A stretch of DNA of 64,000 bases from assembly GCF_963678635.1 (NCBI RefSeq), contig NC_087067.1, forward strand, positions 47,971,618-48,035,617, read 5' to 3'. The translations under genes and the position numbers were made by a program. The notes beneath the pieces are model-generated. The model did not search any database, was not told where the DNA came from, and was given only the letters and a program-made list of their open reading frames with translations. This DNA comes from Symsagittifera roscoffensis. Taxonomy: Eukaryota > Xenacoelomorpha > Acoela > Convolutidae. Below are positions 8,149-17,899 of the stretch, piece after piece. Positions within the stretch are counted from its first letter, which is position 1. Every line of letters starts with the position of its first letter.

Positions 8149-11100
8149 TCAATCTGATGATTCACAGTTTATTTGATTTAGTTGTAGTTCGTTATTTCCT
8201 GTGTCATCAATACCTGGGGGGTCTGATGTTGTTTCTGGGTTTGATTGTACTTGATTAATATTTCTTTGATGTTTAGGTGTATTACTTCTGTGGCGATTGT
8301 TAGAATTATTATAATGGTTATTATTCCTGTGTGGTGATTGGGAATAATTTCTATAACGATTGTTATAACTTGAATGTCGATTTTGTGAATTATTTCGTGA
8401 TCTGTTTTGATAATTATTGTTTGGTCTGTTATAGTTTGATCTATTATATGAGTTATTCCTTGATCGATTGTTCGGGTAGTTCTGGTTTCGGTTGTTTGAA
8501 TAACTTCTATTCCGATTATTGGAGTAGTTTCTATTTCTATTGTATGATGAGTTTCGTGATTGATTGTTTGGATAGTAATTATTTCTTGATTGGGAATTAG
8601 ATCTAGAAACAAATTGTGTTGTATTTGAATTTGATCTGGAGTAGTTATTTCGACTATTTGGTCTATTGTAATGATTTTGTGACGAATTTTGTGTATTTCT
8701 TCGTTCTGGTGATCTTCCTCTATAACTTGAGTTATATGGTGATTGATTTCTCGTGTAGTTGGTATTGTTCGGTAGTGGTTTTCCTGAACTGTTGTTGCTG
8801 TATACATTTTTGTTCGGTAGATTTTGATCTTTCTTCATGTATTGATAGAATGATTTATTTGGTTCTTTATATTTTTGAGGTTTGTTTTGATTGTCCTGTT
8901 GTTTTTGTCTACATTCGGAAATACTATGTCCGTATCGTCGGCAATAATTACACCATTTTTTGAAAGATGGTTTGCCTTTAAAGTTTGGGTGTTTTTCATA
9001 AATATTGAGTATTTCAGTGATTTTTTCAACGAGGTCTGTATCTGAATCCTGTATATTATTGATATTTGTGGTATTTGTTTCAATTCGATTAACATATTGT
9101 AATTTCAGATTTTCTGTTTCTTCAAGTTTCATTGTGATTTCCGCTTGCTCTAGCTTGTCTACTAGTTTTCGAAAATCTAAATCGGGCTCTCGAATTGAGG
9201 AGGGATGGGATGCTCTCTTTTTTATTGCTATTTTCCTTAATTGAGGTGTTAAGGTCATCATTAAGATTTCTGTCATTTTTGTGTTTTTATAATCGTGTGT
9301 ATTTAATGAATATGCTTTTCGAATTAGTGTTTCGATACGTACTAATAATTGTTTGATGGTTTCATTTGGTAGTCTGCGAATTTCATTACATAAAACTCTT
9401 TGTTGTTGTTTATTTCTTTCGGAGTCAAACATTTTTGAAAATTCTTGTGTAAATCTCTTCCAGTTTGATTTTATTTCTATAGGCAATACTGAAAACCATT
9501 TTTGGGCTGCGCCGTCTAGGGTTGTCTGTATCAACGCTGTGCGTCGATGTATCCAGTTTTGATGTAGTGGCGTATTAATTGGTTCAGGTCCTATATTTAA
9601 AATTAAATTTGCTGTTACTGCATTTAAATAATCTTCTACAGAATATTCAGGGTCTGTTCCTGTGAACACCATTAATGGTTTGTTTGATGTTATTGATGAT
9701 CCACCCATAAGGTATGGATTCATTGTCATTTGTAATGATTCTGCTGCATTTGGCATTTGTGAAAATTTAGAAAGTTGATTTTTTGTTATTTCGTGTTGTT
9801 GAAGATAATATGGAAGTGGTATTTCATTTTGCATTTGTGTTGGTTGATATGAGTGTGTAATCATTGGGTTTTGTGGCTGAATTGGTTGAAAAGATTGTGT
9901 ATTAATTGGGTTTTGCATTTGTATTGGTTGTTGATTTTGTGTATCTATCTGGTGTGGAGAAAAATTTCTATGATGTGTATATGGTTTCTGCATTCCTTGT
10001 CCGCGATATTCTTGGGTATATGGTGTAAATATATCTGGTTGTAAATGATCATCATCAGAGGATAGGTAATCCGTTTGATGAGGTGCTTGTTTTTTATTTT
10101 TATTCTGTTGAAAGAATGGGTAATTTTCACTATGATCCTGTGGAGGATGTGGATTAGCTTGAAAATTTACTGAATTGGTTGTTGCCATTGGATTATTCCA
10201 ATATCGAGATCTGATTTTATTATTATTATTTCGTGGAGGATAGTTTGTTTTTGATGAATGTGTATAATTATAATTATGTTCCGCAAAATTGTTTCTTGTG
10301 AATGTTCTGCGTGTTTTTGACGGTATTGTCATGGGTCTATATGTTTGGTAATCCATTTGTGCATATTTTGGAGCAACCGAAGGTTTAACGGTTGATTGTA
10401 AGGTTACCTGTGCTAGCGAAGTGTTTGTATTTCTTGGTGTTGTTAAATTTGGACGTATTGGTGAAATACTTTGTTGTGTAGTTGTTGTTGTTTGGACAAT
10501 TTCTTCATTTATGAAGTGTGATGGTGTCTGAATATCTTGTTGAGTGAGATTTCTAGTTCCATTAAGGTTTTTATTGTGTATGACGGTCGAATTTAAACTG
10601 TTATTTCGAGTATCAGGTAAAAATGTATTGTAGTTTAATGGTGTTGCGTCAATGGTTAATGGTACTACTCTTACATAATCTCTTATATAAGATATTGTAC
10701 TTATTGCTTGGCTTGCAATTGATTGTGGGATATTTATAAATGCATAATGAGACCATTCGGGGTCCCAAACGTAGTCTGACTGTTCTGTGATGGCGGTATC
10801 ATCGTTTGAATTTTGAGGTCTAAAATTTTTTCTTGCTTGTGAAATTAAATCTATATTATGTGTGAAATAATCTATTATAAACCATGCCAAAATTTTTTGT
10901 AAGTCATGTTTTGTATGTTGTGAAACATCATCTTTGGTGAAATTTTCTTTAATTATATGTAGAAAAGTTGAAAATAGTGTGATTTCATGTCGTACCTTTA
11001 TATGTTTGGATGTCTCTGTCGGTGAGACATTTGAGATTGGGATTTCGTTTTCTAATATTGAGATATAACTATATATTATTGCAAAAACTTCATTAGTAAA

Positions 11101-11481
11101 TATGGAGTTTGCTCTTTGTGAGTTATGATATTGTATGCTTTTTATATATTCTGAGAATACTTTTGAAAATTCTAAATCAAGGTCGTCTTTTTGAATTACA
11201 TATTTGTGGTGATTCGGGTTTGGTGAGGTGAATTCTATGGTGTAGATTCCGTAGTGTTGTGTCAAATTACATATATCTTTCAGATAGTGATCAATAATTT
11301 GTCTTTTGATCTTTACATCGGGGAACTCTGCTTTACATGGGCTGATTCCGGGTTCAAATAAATTTAGTAGTAAATTCTTGCAAAGTATATGCTGTCCTCT
11401 ATCAGTGGGTGCATCTACGAGGAAGGGGAAGATATCGTCATCATCTGGACTATCTTCACTTGGAGTGTGTGTTTGGCTCAT
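8149..11481 (-). CDS. Gag polyprotein of element 1 (1110 aa)
   Basis: Structural polyprotein that assembles particles and packages RNA. The ATG at 11481 overlaps the preceding basic ORF by 26 bases. The N-terminal ~330 residues have helical character; Pro/Gln/Asn-rich linkers run to about 570. A Ty3-type capsid region follows (LMVFTGTDPEYSVEDYL, DGAAQKWF, NEIRRLPNETIKQL). One CCHC zinc knuckle, CNYCRRYGHSISEC, is near residue 840. The tail of about 230 residues is an Asn/Arg/Ser/Tyr repeat (units such as NRNRSYSNN) that should be disordered and RNA-binding. At 1110 residues it is much longer than most Ty3/gypsy Gags because of the long N-terminal part and this tail. It ends at a TGA in frame with the protease. 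Confidence 0.88.
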   Translation of the reverse strand: MSQTHTPSEDSPDDDDIFPFLVDAPTDRGQHILCKNLLLNLFEPGISPCKAEFPDVKIKRQIIDHYLKDICNLTQHYGIYTIEFTSPNPNHHKYVIQKDDLDLEFSKVFSEYIKSIQYHNSQRANSIFTNEVFAIIYSYISILENEIPISNVSPTETSKHIKVRHEITLFSTFLHIIKENFTKDDVSQHTKHDLQKILAWFIIDYFTHNIDLISQARKNFRPQNSNDDTAITEQSDYVWDPEWSHYAFINIPQSIASQAISTISYIRDYVRVVPLTIDATPLNYNTFLPDTRNNSLNSTVIHNKNLNGTRNLTQQDIQTPSHFINEEIVQTTTTTQQSISPIRPNLTTPRNTNTSLAQVTLQSTVKPSVAPKYAQMDYQTYRPMTIPSKTRRTFTRNNFAEHNYNYTHSSKTNYPPRNNNNKIRSRYWNNPMATTNSVNFQANPHPPQDHSENYPFFQQNKNKKQAPHQTDYLSSDDDHLQPDIFTPYTQEYRGQGMQKPYTHHRNFSPHQIDTQNQQPIQMQNPINTQSFQPIQPQNPMITHSYQPTQMQNEIPLPYYLQQHEITKNQLSKFSQMPNAAESLQMTMNPYLMGGSSITSNKPLMVFTGTDPEYSVEDYLNAVTANLILNIGPEPINTPLHQNWIHRRTALIQTTLDGAAQKWFSVLPIEIKSNWKRFTQEFSKMFDSERNKQQQRVLCNEIRRLPNETIKQLLVRIETLIRKAYSLNTHDYKNTKMTEILMMTLTPQLRKIAIKKRASHPSSIREPDLDFRKLVDKLEQAEITMKLEETENLKLQYVNRIETNTTNINNIQDSDTDLVEKITEILNIYEKHPNFKGKPSFKKWCNYCRRYGHSISECRQKQQDNQNKPQKYKEPNKSFYQYMKKDQNLPNKNVYSNNSSGKPLPNNTNYTRNQSPYNSSYRGRSPERRNTQNSSQNHYNRPNSRNNYSRSNSNTTQFVSRSNSQSRNNYYPNNQSRNSSYNRNRNYSNNRNRSYSNNRNQNYPNNRSRNNSYNRSNYNRPNNNYQNRSRNNSQNRHSSYNNRYRNYSQSPHRNNNHYNNSNNRHRSNTPKHQRNINQVQSNPETTSDPPGIDDTGNNELQLNQINCESSD

Positions 11482-11923
11482 TTTTTCGTTTAATGACTGT
11501 TAATAGGTAATTATCGATGTGTCTAATTGGTTGATTCCAGTTGTATAAATGTACTGGTTTGTGTTTATATTGCTTTTTTATTCGTCTTTTTCCTCTTTTT
11601 GATGAATTTGAAGTTGTTTCTGAGTCAGAAAAAAATAATTGATCGTGTATGGGGCAATTTTTATCTATAGATTCTTTTAATTTATAGAGTTCGTCTAAAT
11701 TGCTGGCTTCTGATTCTGAAAATGCGTTTCTATTTTTGGAAAATCTTTTTCGTGTTATTTGTCTTTGTTTAGTTATTATTTTTCTTTTTAGTGTTTGTCG
11801 TTTTGTTCTAATATATCCAACTGTTTGTGTGTGAGGTGTGATTACAAGGTCGTATTTTTTGTTTTCTATTTCACAGTTGTGCAAAACGATTGTTTGTTTG
11901 TTTCCTAGATTTTTAAATGACAT
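11456..11923 (-). CDS. Small basic ORF upstream of gag (155 aa)
   Basis: First ORF after the leader; ATG at 11923. The centre is very basic (TKRQTLKRKIITKQRQITRK), followed by an acidic/serine patch (FFSDSETTSNSS) and another basic cluster (KRGKRRIKKQYK). The composition fits a nuclear or RNA-binding accessory protein, but there is no recognisable domain. The gag ATG lies inside its last codons (26-base overlap, different frame), suggesting coupled or leaky initiation. A decayed equivalent sits at about 33.2-33.6 kb in element 2, so it belongs to the element family. Confidence 0.55.
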   Translation of the reverse strand: MSFKNLGNKQTIVLHNCEIENKKYDLVITPHTQTVGYIRTKRQTLKRKIITKQRQITRKRFSKNRNAFSESEASNLDELYKLKESIDKNCPIHDQLFFSDSETTSNSSKRGKRRIKKQYKHKPVHLYNWNQPIRHIDNYLLTVIKRKNEPNTHSK

Positions 11924-13160
11924 AAGGTTTAGGATGACGGATGCAAAAAGTTGTTAGATGATTTCTATTTTCTTAAATTGTTAGTCCTTACGATTTTTTG
12001 GTTAGCTTAACCTGGGTCTATTTGTTCAGGGTTGGAGAGAAAAGTATATCGATTCCGAAGAATGATTTTTACTTTCTCGTGGCTAGTATAAGCTAAGGTG
12101 TTAACTTATTTAATCTTACTTAGGGGTAGTGATTGTGTTCAAGGGTTGGAGAATAGTAAATCGATCCACAAGGTTCAGGTATAATTAGAACGCGAGTAGT
12201 TCGTTAGATACAATTTTAAACTTACTAAGTCTACGATTTATCCTGGGTCTTGATAAGAGGAGGGTTCAAGTGAAGGATGAATAACCGAAGTTTTTCACTG
12301 TTTATCCTAATTTGAATGGTTAGTTTTGTTGAAAAATTTTTATTAGTCTTGGGTTTTTTGAAAGGGTTGGATAGTGAATCGACGTTTGAGGTCGTTAGAC
12401 ACTAGCTAAGTGGGTGGGGGAGAACAAAATTGTTCTTTTTGATCCAAGGATAGGCCTTGATGATCAAGTTTAAATTTTAACTGAATAGAAAATGAATTAA
12501 GATCCAAGGATAAGCCTTGATGATCTGATTTGAAAATTAAGTGAATTTAAGTTTAAAATGGTTTAAATTTGTTTAAGGAAAAGATTTAGTGTTTTAATGG
12601 TATTAGTGAGTTTATGATTGCTGTTATGTTTTAGGTGATGAAGCTGGGACAATTGGATAATTTATGATTACTAACAGTTTATTGTCATGCTACTAATTTT
12701 TGTTTTGATTTTCCAATAAATATTTTTCAAACATGTTTTGTATATTACTGCAGAGTTTTAGGAAAACGATCTAAGATCTTTTTATCAATCGTTATTGTAT
12801 ATTAATATTTTGTTTAGCGCCTGAAATGATCATGAAGATTGACTTTAAGATTTAAGTTTGCAAATGAAAATCTAAATTCATTGCTAATAAGATTCTAAAT
12901 ATAAAAGTTTGTGTTGGCTTTTGCCGTACTATCATATAACTATTTGGTAAGTTTCTACTTTGTCGTATGTCGTCTCTGGTTCGAGCTCTTCTTCCAATTC
13001 CGGGTAGTTCTCTTATCGTTCGGAATATTGGCTTTGATCTATTGAGTCGTAGAGACATTTCGATTAAATTATCGTCGTGTAACATTTTAAAAATGTTTTG
13101 TCTAATTTCTAATCTATTTTTGGTTAATTCTAAGCTATTAAGGTCTTGTTCGAGACTTAT
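11924..13160 (-). other. Untranslated leader of element 1
   Basis: About 1.2 kb between PBS and the first ORF with no convincing gene. Large parts are conserved in element 2 (33.6-34.8 kb), including a block around 12381-12402 (cgacgtttgaggtcgttaga). It contains direct copies of a near-palindromic 25-mer starting gatccaaggata (about 12441 and 12501) that also recur in element 2. Packaging or IRES-type roles are possible but unproven. Confidence 0.6.
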
Positions 13161-13170
13161 GGTCGCACCA
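13161..13170 (-). promoter_or_regulatory. Primer-binding site of element 1
   Basis: Read on the minus strand, TGGTGCGACC begins two bases after the LTR. The plus strand therefore shows ggtcgcacca, ending in the CCA expected of a tRNA 3' end. The same ten bases and the same two-base spacer occur in element 2 (34822-34831). The tRNA species is not identified. Confidence 0.7.
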
Positions 13171-13172
13171 GA

Positions 13173-13530
13173 TGAGTTAGAACCGAGGTGGTTAACTCAT
13201 AGAGTAATTTCGGATAGGGTACACCGTCTGCTCGTCACGCTATCTTATTTTCGGCCGGATAGATTCGTGCAACTTCTTAGTCTAATACCGATCCTAATCT
13301 TACTCTTATACTATCTAGTCTCAGGGTGTTTAACTAGTCTCTGCTAGGCTCAATAGATCTAGGGTATACTGGTTTATTGCGGCTGCTGAAGTCTTCTTGG
13401 AGAGTCAACTATTTTATAAGTTAAATTCAAATCTCTCTGGTGCTGAAATTACAAGTAATTCCAGCATTTACAAATAAGTGGGTTGTTAGTTAGATGGATC
13501 ATGATTGGTTAATATTAAATACTTTACAGT
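13173..13530 (-). repeat. 5' LTR of element 1
   Basis: On the plus strand it starts TGAGTTAG, and it aligns with the LTRs at 18481 and 34834; sequences left of TGAGTTA diverge between copies, which fixes that edge. Shared blocks include agagtaatttc, aaggtacaccgtct-like and cgtgcaacttcttagtctaa. The outer edge (about 13505-13530) is uncertain. Confidence 0.8.
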
Positions 13531-14589
13531 GGTAAAATATCTAATTTATCCAATCATAAAATGTAGTTTAGATCAGGTTCCAATTAATTAGGGTTTTTTT
13601 ATGGATTCCGAAGCGCGCGCAACTACCTTAGATAGTCTTGCAGATGTATCAATGTTTTTTTTCTTCTATTCATTGGGTTGAGCAGTAACTAAAAAATTTA
13701 AAACTGACAAAACTGAAAACCAAACTGATTTTTCTTCCCAGCTTTGCTGCTTCAATGATAGTATAAGGATTTAAAAATTAGCAAAAAGGAAACTTAAATG
13801 TTTTGAGACCGGAAAACTACTTCTAATCAAGGGAAAGTAACATCATTTTGAGATTGTCAGTTTTCGGTGTTTGATCAAAAACAAAAATATTAACCATAGT
13901 AGCATTAGGCTAATCAGTTGCTATTTTCGTCTCTCTATCTGTATCAAATGTTTCATTCTTAGGAAAAAGAGTTGTGTTCTGATAAAAAAAAACGAAATAA
14001 TGATATATAATACAATTGAAAAATCTTGTATGGAGAATAACTGCGTAATATTTAGCATCTTTTATCAAAGCACAAATCGGCTACAAATTTTTTGCTTTGC
14101 TGAGCATTTTTTAGTTTCTTTTTGTTCCGACTTCCGATACGAAAGTAACGGAATATTTGTGCTCGGGTGGGTTTTTTTTTCTTCAGACAAATTTCGACTT
14201 TTTAACTAGCCATTTTTGACGGAATTTTTTTATATCATTCGAAAGGTATTGTTCTCCTGAGCTCAAATTTGAAAAGATATTTCACCTGTGATCATTTTTC
14301 GTAAGGTTACGGGGGTTTAAAGATTGCCATTTTGGCCAATTTAATACAATTAACGCGCAATATAATTCGCGCTATTAACGCGTAAGCGGAGATTTAATCC
14401 GTCTTAGAAATCGTTCCAAATTAGTTAAAAGAAGCTTATTTGCCATAAATGGTGTGTTACAAGGAGCAAAATTTATCCTTTTGTACTTTATATGGCGTGT
14501 GGGGGGATGATTTTCATAAAAAGTTTCAAGTTTTCGAAGAAAAAAAAATGTTCATTTTGTTTTATTTCATTGATGTTTTTAATGTTATT

Positions 14590-14651
14590 ACTGCTCCATA
14601 AACCTTAAAAGGCAGTCGGAACATTCAGGGCTTCGCCCTGATACGAGCAGT
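14590..14651. repeat. 62-bp foldback repeat, copy 1
   Basis: Bounded by ACTGCTC and its exact reverse complement GAGCAGT, with an internal hairpin cagggc-ttc-gccctg. A diverged copy lies in inverse orientation at 37968-38028. Confidence 0.6.
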
Positions 14652-16344
14652 CTTGTTGAGTTATATTATTTATTATCTGAAATTGCCCAGTCAAGTCACT
14701 CAAGGTTAAAATTTAGTGACTAGGTCTAGCTTAGCAAAATAAAATTCTCGTTTGCTAATGTTTCCAGTATACTTGAATCGCTCAAAGTTGATCGAATTGT
14801 CAATAACTGAATTGAACTTAATTGAATAGTCAGTTTTTCTAAACTTGTAATTCATTTTTTTCTACTGCAATCCATGCTTTCTTTTCAAACCAAGATAATT
14901 TGACGCCACTCTCTGTCTTCATTTTCTCTCCAAGCACATGAGACTGAGTTTGGAGACAAGTAACTCACCAACTTTGCTCTTTTTTCTCAATTTTGCTCGC
15001 TCTTCAAATACAGATTACAGATTTCCTTATTTTTCATGGCGCAGTGATTGGTGTAGCTGCAATGAAGTAAACATCTTGATAGCAGGTGTTAATTTTCATT
15101 TCTTGGACAACTGAAGTCATCAGTTTTTCCATTATTTTGCCAACAATTGAGTCTTTTCTTTTTCTTTCATTGTATAACAAGGCACTAACTTCGAAACTTT
15201 CAATAACCTGATTATTGTTCAAATATAAAAAATCTCCGCTTTACCAGTGAAATCCTTGCGAGTTGTTCATCAACAGGTTGAATAATTTTTTTTTCAGTTT
15301 GAGAACTGACTCGAAACTGACAGAAGGTAGAACAATAAGAGTGTCTTAGTACCCGGAATTGTATTGGCTTTTTTCAACTCTAAAAATATTTTTCTTCAGC
15401 AGAGTTTTTCAATTCTAGGCTAATCAGCCGCGCAAAAATCTATCAACTGATATATTTTTTTCTGTTATATGGTCAAACTTAAGAAAAAACTACTGAAATG
15501 ACCAATCAGGCTGTTTCTTCATTTCCACAATAATTATTAGCCGTAAATGGAATCAGTGATGTATACTTTGCCGCATCGTGCAAAACTGCAATCAGTCTCA
15601 TTAATTTGTCAATTGAACATTTGTGTAGATGCGAACTGTCCTTACTAGGTAGTTAATCAAAAGGTATCAGCTTGATAGGGCGTCACATTCAGGAGCATTC
15701 GTAGAGGGAAAGATAAAATTATAAGCCTCTGAAAATAATTCGATGGTGTTTTTTTTCTGCAAAAATTTGTATGACAATGAAGTATAGATATCGTCGTGGC
15801 TTGGGTCCAAAGTTCCATTATATTTGTTTTCTGCATAAATTTTTTTCACAATGAAATATACATATCGTGGCTTAGACTTAAGGCTCTAAAGGTGCGTCTA
15901 CCTTTTCTCAGTTCCATTTTTTCCCAATACTTCTTGGATCGGTTACTTCCAAGCTAGTGCAAAGGATAGTAATCTTGAAGATACCACTTTCTGATGTCTA
16001 CATCTGGGTGAAATACATATCAAAAATTCATTGGTCCTTGTTTTTTGAAGTAATTTGTTTCCTACACTCTTTCCCATATTTTTGTTTTGCATATTAGGTT
16101 ATTTGTGAAAACTGTTCTATGCTTTTTTGAGCTTATGCTGGTTGAATTAAATCTTATCTAAAAAGATTTTTATTCGCTTACCAGGCCAAACTGTGCACTG
16201 GGTAGGCGCACAATGTTGTGTCTGTATGTTCCTGGATTCCAGAGACTAATTTTTAATTTTTTTTGTCGCGGAGAACATTTATTGTATCGCGGATTTCGAT
16301 TTGTGCACATTTTTTGTCGGATTCCGCAACAGGAGAAAATAACT

Positions 16345-16500
16345 AGTAGTTCTGAATTCCGCAATTATAAGCGGATTCCGCAAATGTAAGTGGACTCCGC
16401 AAATTTATGAAGATTCCGCTCACAATTTGCGGAATCTGCTTACAATTTGCTGATTCCACTTACAATTTACGGAATCCACTTATAGTTGCGGATTCCAGGT
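16345..16500. repeat. Palindromic array of GCGGATTCCGCAA-type units
   Basis: Three or so forward units (gcggattccgcaaatgtaag-like) at 16350-16415 are followed by about four inverted units (cacaatttgcggaatctgct-like) to about 16495, making one large imperfect hairpin. Single units also occur nearby (around 16310, 16560, 16670, 16710). Confidence 0.65.
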
Positions 16501-17426
16501 CGGCTTAAACTTACTAAACACATATTTTAATATTTGCTGGTGGATTCCTTTAACTGTTCCGGATACCGCAACATTTCCTGTTTTTGGAGCGATTTTAAGC
16601 AATACAGTGTTTTAGCCTTTGTTTGTGGAATCCAAAACAGCAAAGAAGATCAAATAGAAGTGACAATGTTGTGGATTCCGCAACAAATTTGATTTTGGTC
16701 TGTTCCGGAATCCGCTTACAATACGCAAAGTAAAAATTTTGACCTCGTAATTTCGGTCTTTTTATGGAAATTTGTTTTGAGTATATCAGGTTTGTTTTAA
16801 GTTTATTTGCTAAGAAACTTCTGTGCAGCATGAATAGAACCCATACACTTTGAATATGTTAAATTCAATTTGTAGTTGGTAATTCCTCTGTAGTTAACTT
16901 ACAATATAGCTCAAAAAGTTATTAGTTGAAGTTTCGTTTACACTAAAAAACCGTATTAAACTTATCTACACTAAAGTAAAGATTTTTTTATCAGACATAC
17001 ATGTTACTTGGAAGCTGTATAAACATTTGAACGTTTTAAATTCAAGGAGAACAACTCATGATTCTTTGAATTCAATGTCAACTCAACTGCGCGTTTAAGA
17101 GCACATTTTTCTAACTCACTAGGTTAATGAGGTTTGACAGTCACTAGGTTAATTTCAAGTTGCAACATTCTTCTGATTACTTATTGTAACTAAATCAAGG
17201 TCGTTTTGTTTTTTTGTTTGTTAGTTTATGGTTTGAAGATCAACATAGCTCTAAAAAAATTTTTGAAAGGGCAATGCGAACAGTTCTCTAACAGATAACT
17301 AATTACTCACCAACTAACTTGCAAAGTCCCAGATAACTTTGGCATCAAAAATGTGTTCGTTTCGTGTCTAGAAAAATATATATGTTGTGTATATTTCTTG
17401 CTTCTAAACACTTTTTTGTGCTTTAG

Positions 17427-17529
17427 CTAGATTTTTTTGATAGAGAATGCGCTGGTGCTGTTATACACAGAAAATGGGTAGTCACGTCGGCCTTATGTAT
17501 CACACATGAATCTGGTCATTCCACGAAAG
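17427..17529 (+). CDS. Gene 1, exon 2: S1 protease homologue, region of the first catalytic residue
   Basis: 103 nt, acceptor ctttag, donor G|gtgagt, entering in phase 0 and leaving in phase 1. It encodes ECAGAVIHRKWVVTSALC, the chymotrypsin-fold segment between the first disulphide cysteines (Cys42 and Cys58 in chymotrypsin numbering). The catalytic His57 of the usual VTAAHC motif is Leu here (SALC). Length and phases are identical to exon 2 of gene 2 (60385-60487), which carries the same substitution. The protein is probably secreted, given the signal peptide on the gene 2 paralogue. A non-catalytic regulator or decoy is the likely role; the precise function is unknown. Confidence 0.82.
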
Positions 17530-17808
17530 GTGAGTGTTTTTTTTGAGATTGAACTGTTTCAAATAAATCTTGATCACAGTCGAATTAATTTCCAAACGCC
17601 ATCAAGAAATGTTTTTATTTTTCAAAACAGTTTGAATATCTTGCATATAATTGACAATTATTGTTTTGATTTTTGTGATTTGACCTCATTTTTAAGTTTC
17701 ACAGAATCATCTGTTTTGCTTTTCATAGGCATCATATGCTTATTAAATGCCTAAAAATTCAAACCATTTGTGAACAGAAAAAAATTGAAAGTAAGTACGC
17801 TGTTTCAG

Positions 17809-17899
17809 CCGATGAAATCATAATACTCGTGCGGAAGTTCGATACCAACGTCGAAAGAGGCAAAGCAGTCTTAGCTTCCAATATCTTCATACCAGATGA
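17809..17899 (+). CDS. Gene 1, exon 3: S1 protease homologue
   Basis: 91 nt, acceptor tgtttcag, donor GA|gtaggt, phase 1 in and phase 2 out. It encodes DEIIILVRKFDTNVERGK and ends IFIPD(D/E), matching the S1 stretch that leads to the catalytic-Asp loop. The two-base overhang is completed by the T at 36640 to give Asp, so the next exon is the one at 36640, across the inserted retroelement. Exon 3 of gene 2 (60746-60836) has the same length and phases. Confidence 0.8.

Larger units (their letters stand above)
1..13530 (-). mobile_element. Element 1: Ty3/gypsy-type endogenous retroelement with env-like gene (left end outside window)
   Basis: Minus-strand order is LTR (13173 to about 13530), PBS, 1.2-kb leader, small basic ORF, Gag, protease, RT-RNase H, integrase, spacer, two-TM mini-ORF, Pro-rich ORF and env-like ORF. 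The rest of env and the 3' LTR lie left of base 1. The RT-RNase H-integrase order is that of Ty3/gypsy elements and retroviruses. All main frames are long and uninterrupted, in contrast to the decayed relative at 18.48-35.18 kb, so this copy is much younger. Gag, protease, RT and integrase occupy separate overlapping or abutting frames instead of one pol frame. LTR limits were set by comparing three LTR copies in this window; the right end is only good to about 20 bases. Confidence 0.9.
13531..17426. other. No gene recognised (left flank or intron of gene 1)
   Basis: About 3.9 kb of AT-rich sequence. I searched for a first exon like those of gene 2 (signal peptide plus IVNG) and found none. 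Short frames here lack domains. It holds the foldback repeat at 14590 and the GGATTCCGC array near 16.3-16.7 kb. Gene 1's first exon is therefore lost, very diverged, or lies left of element 1. Confidence 0.5.

Noticed and set aside
8178-8807. 209-codon ORF overlapping the gag tail in another frame of the same strand
   Set aside because: It is His/Ile/Thr-rich and arises from reading the NRS-type repeat codons one base out of phase; no independent sign of coding.
13871-14209. 112-codon ORF as a possible first exon of gene 1
   Set aside because: No signal peptide in a suitable position, no I-V-x-G, and composition typical of AT-rich noise.
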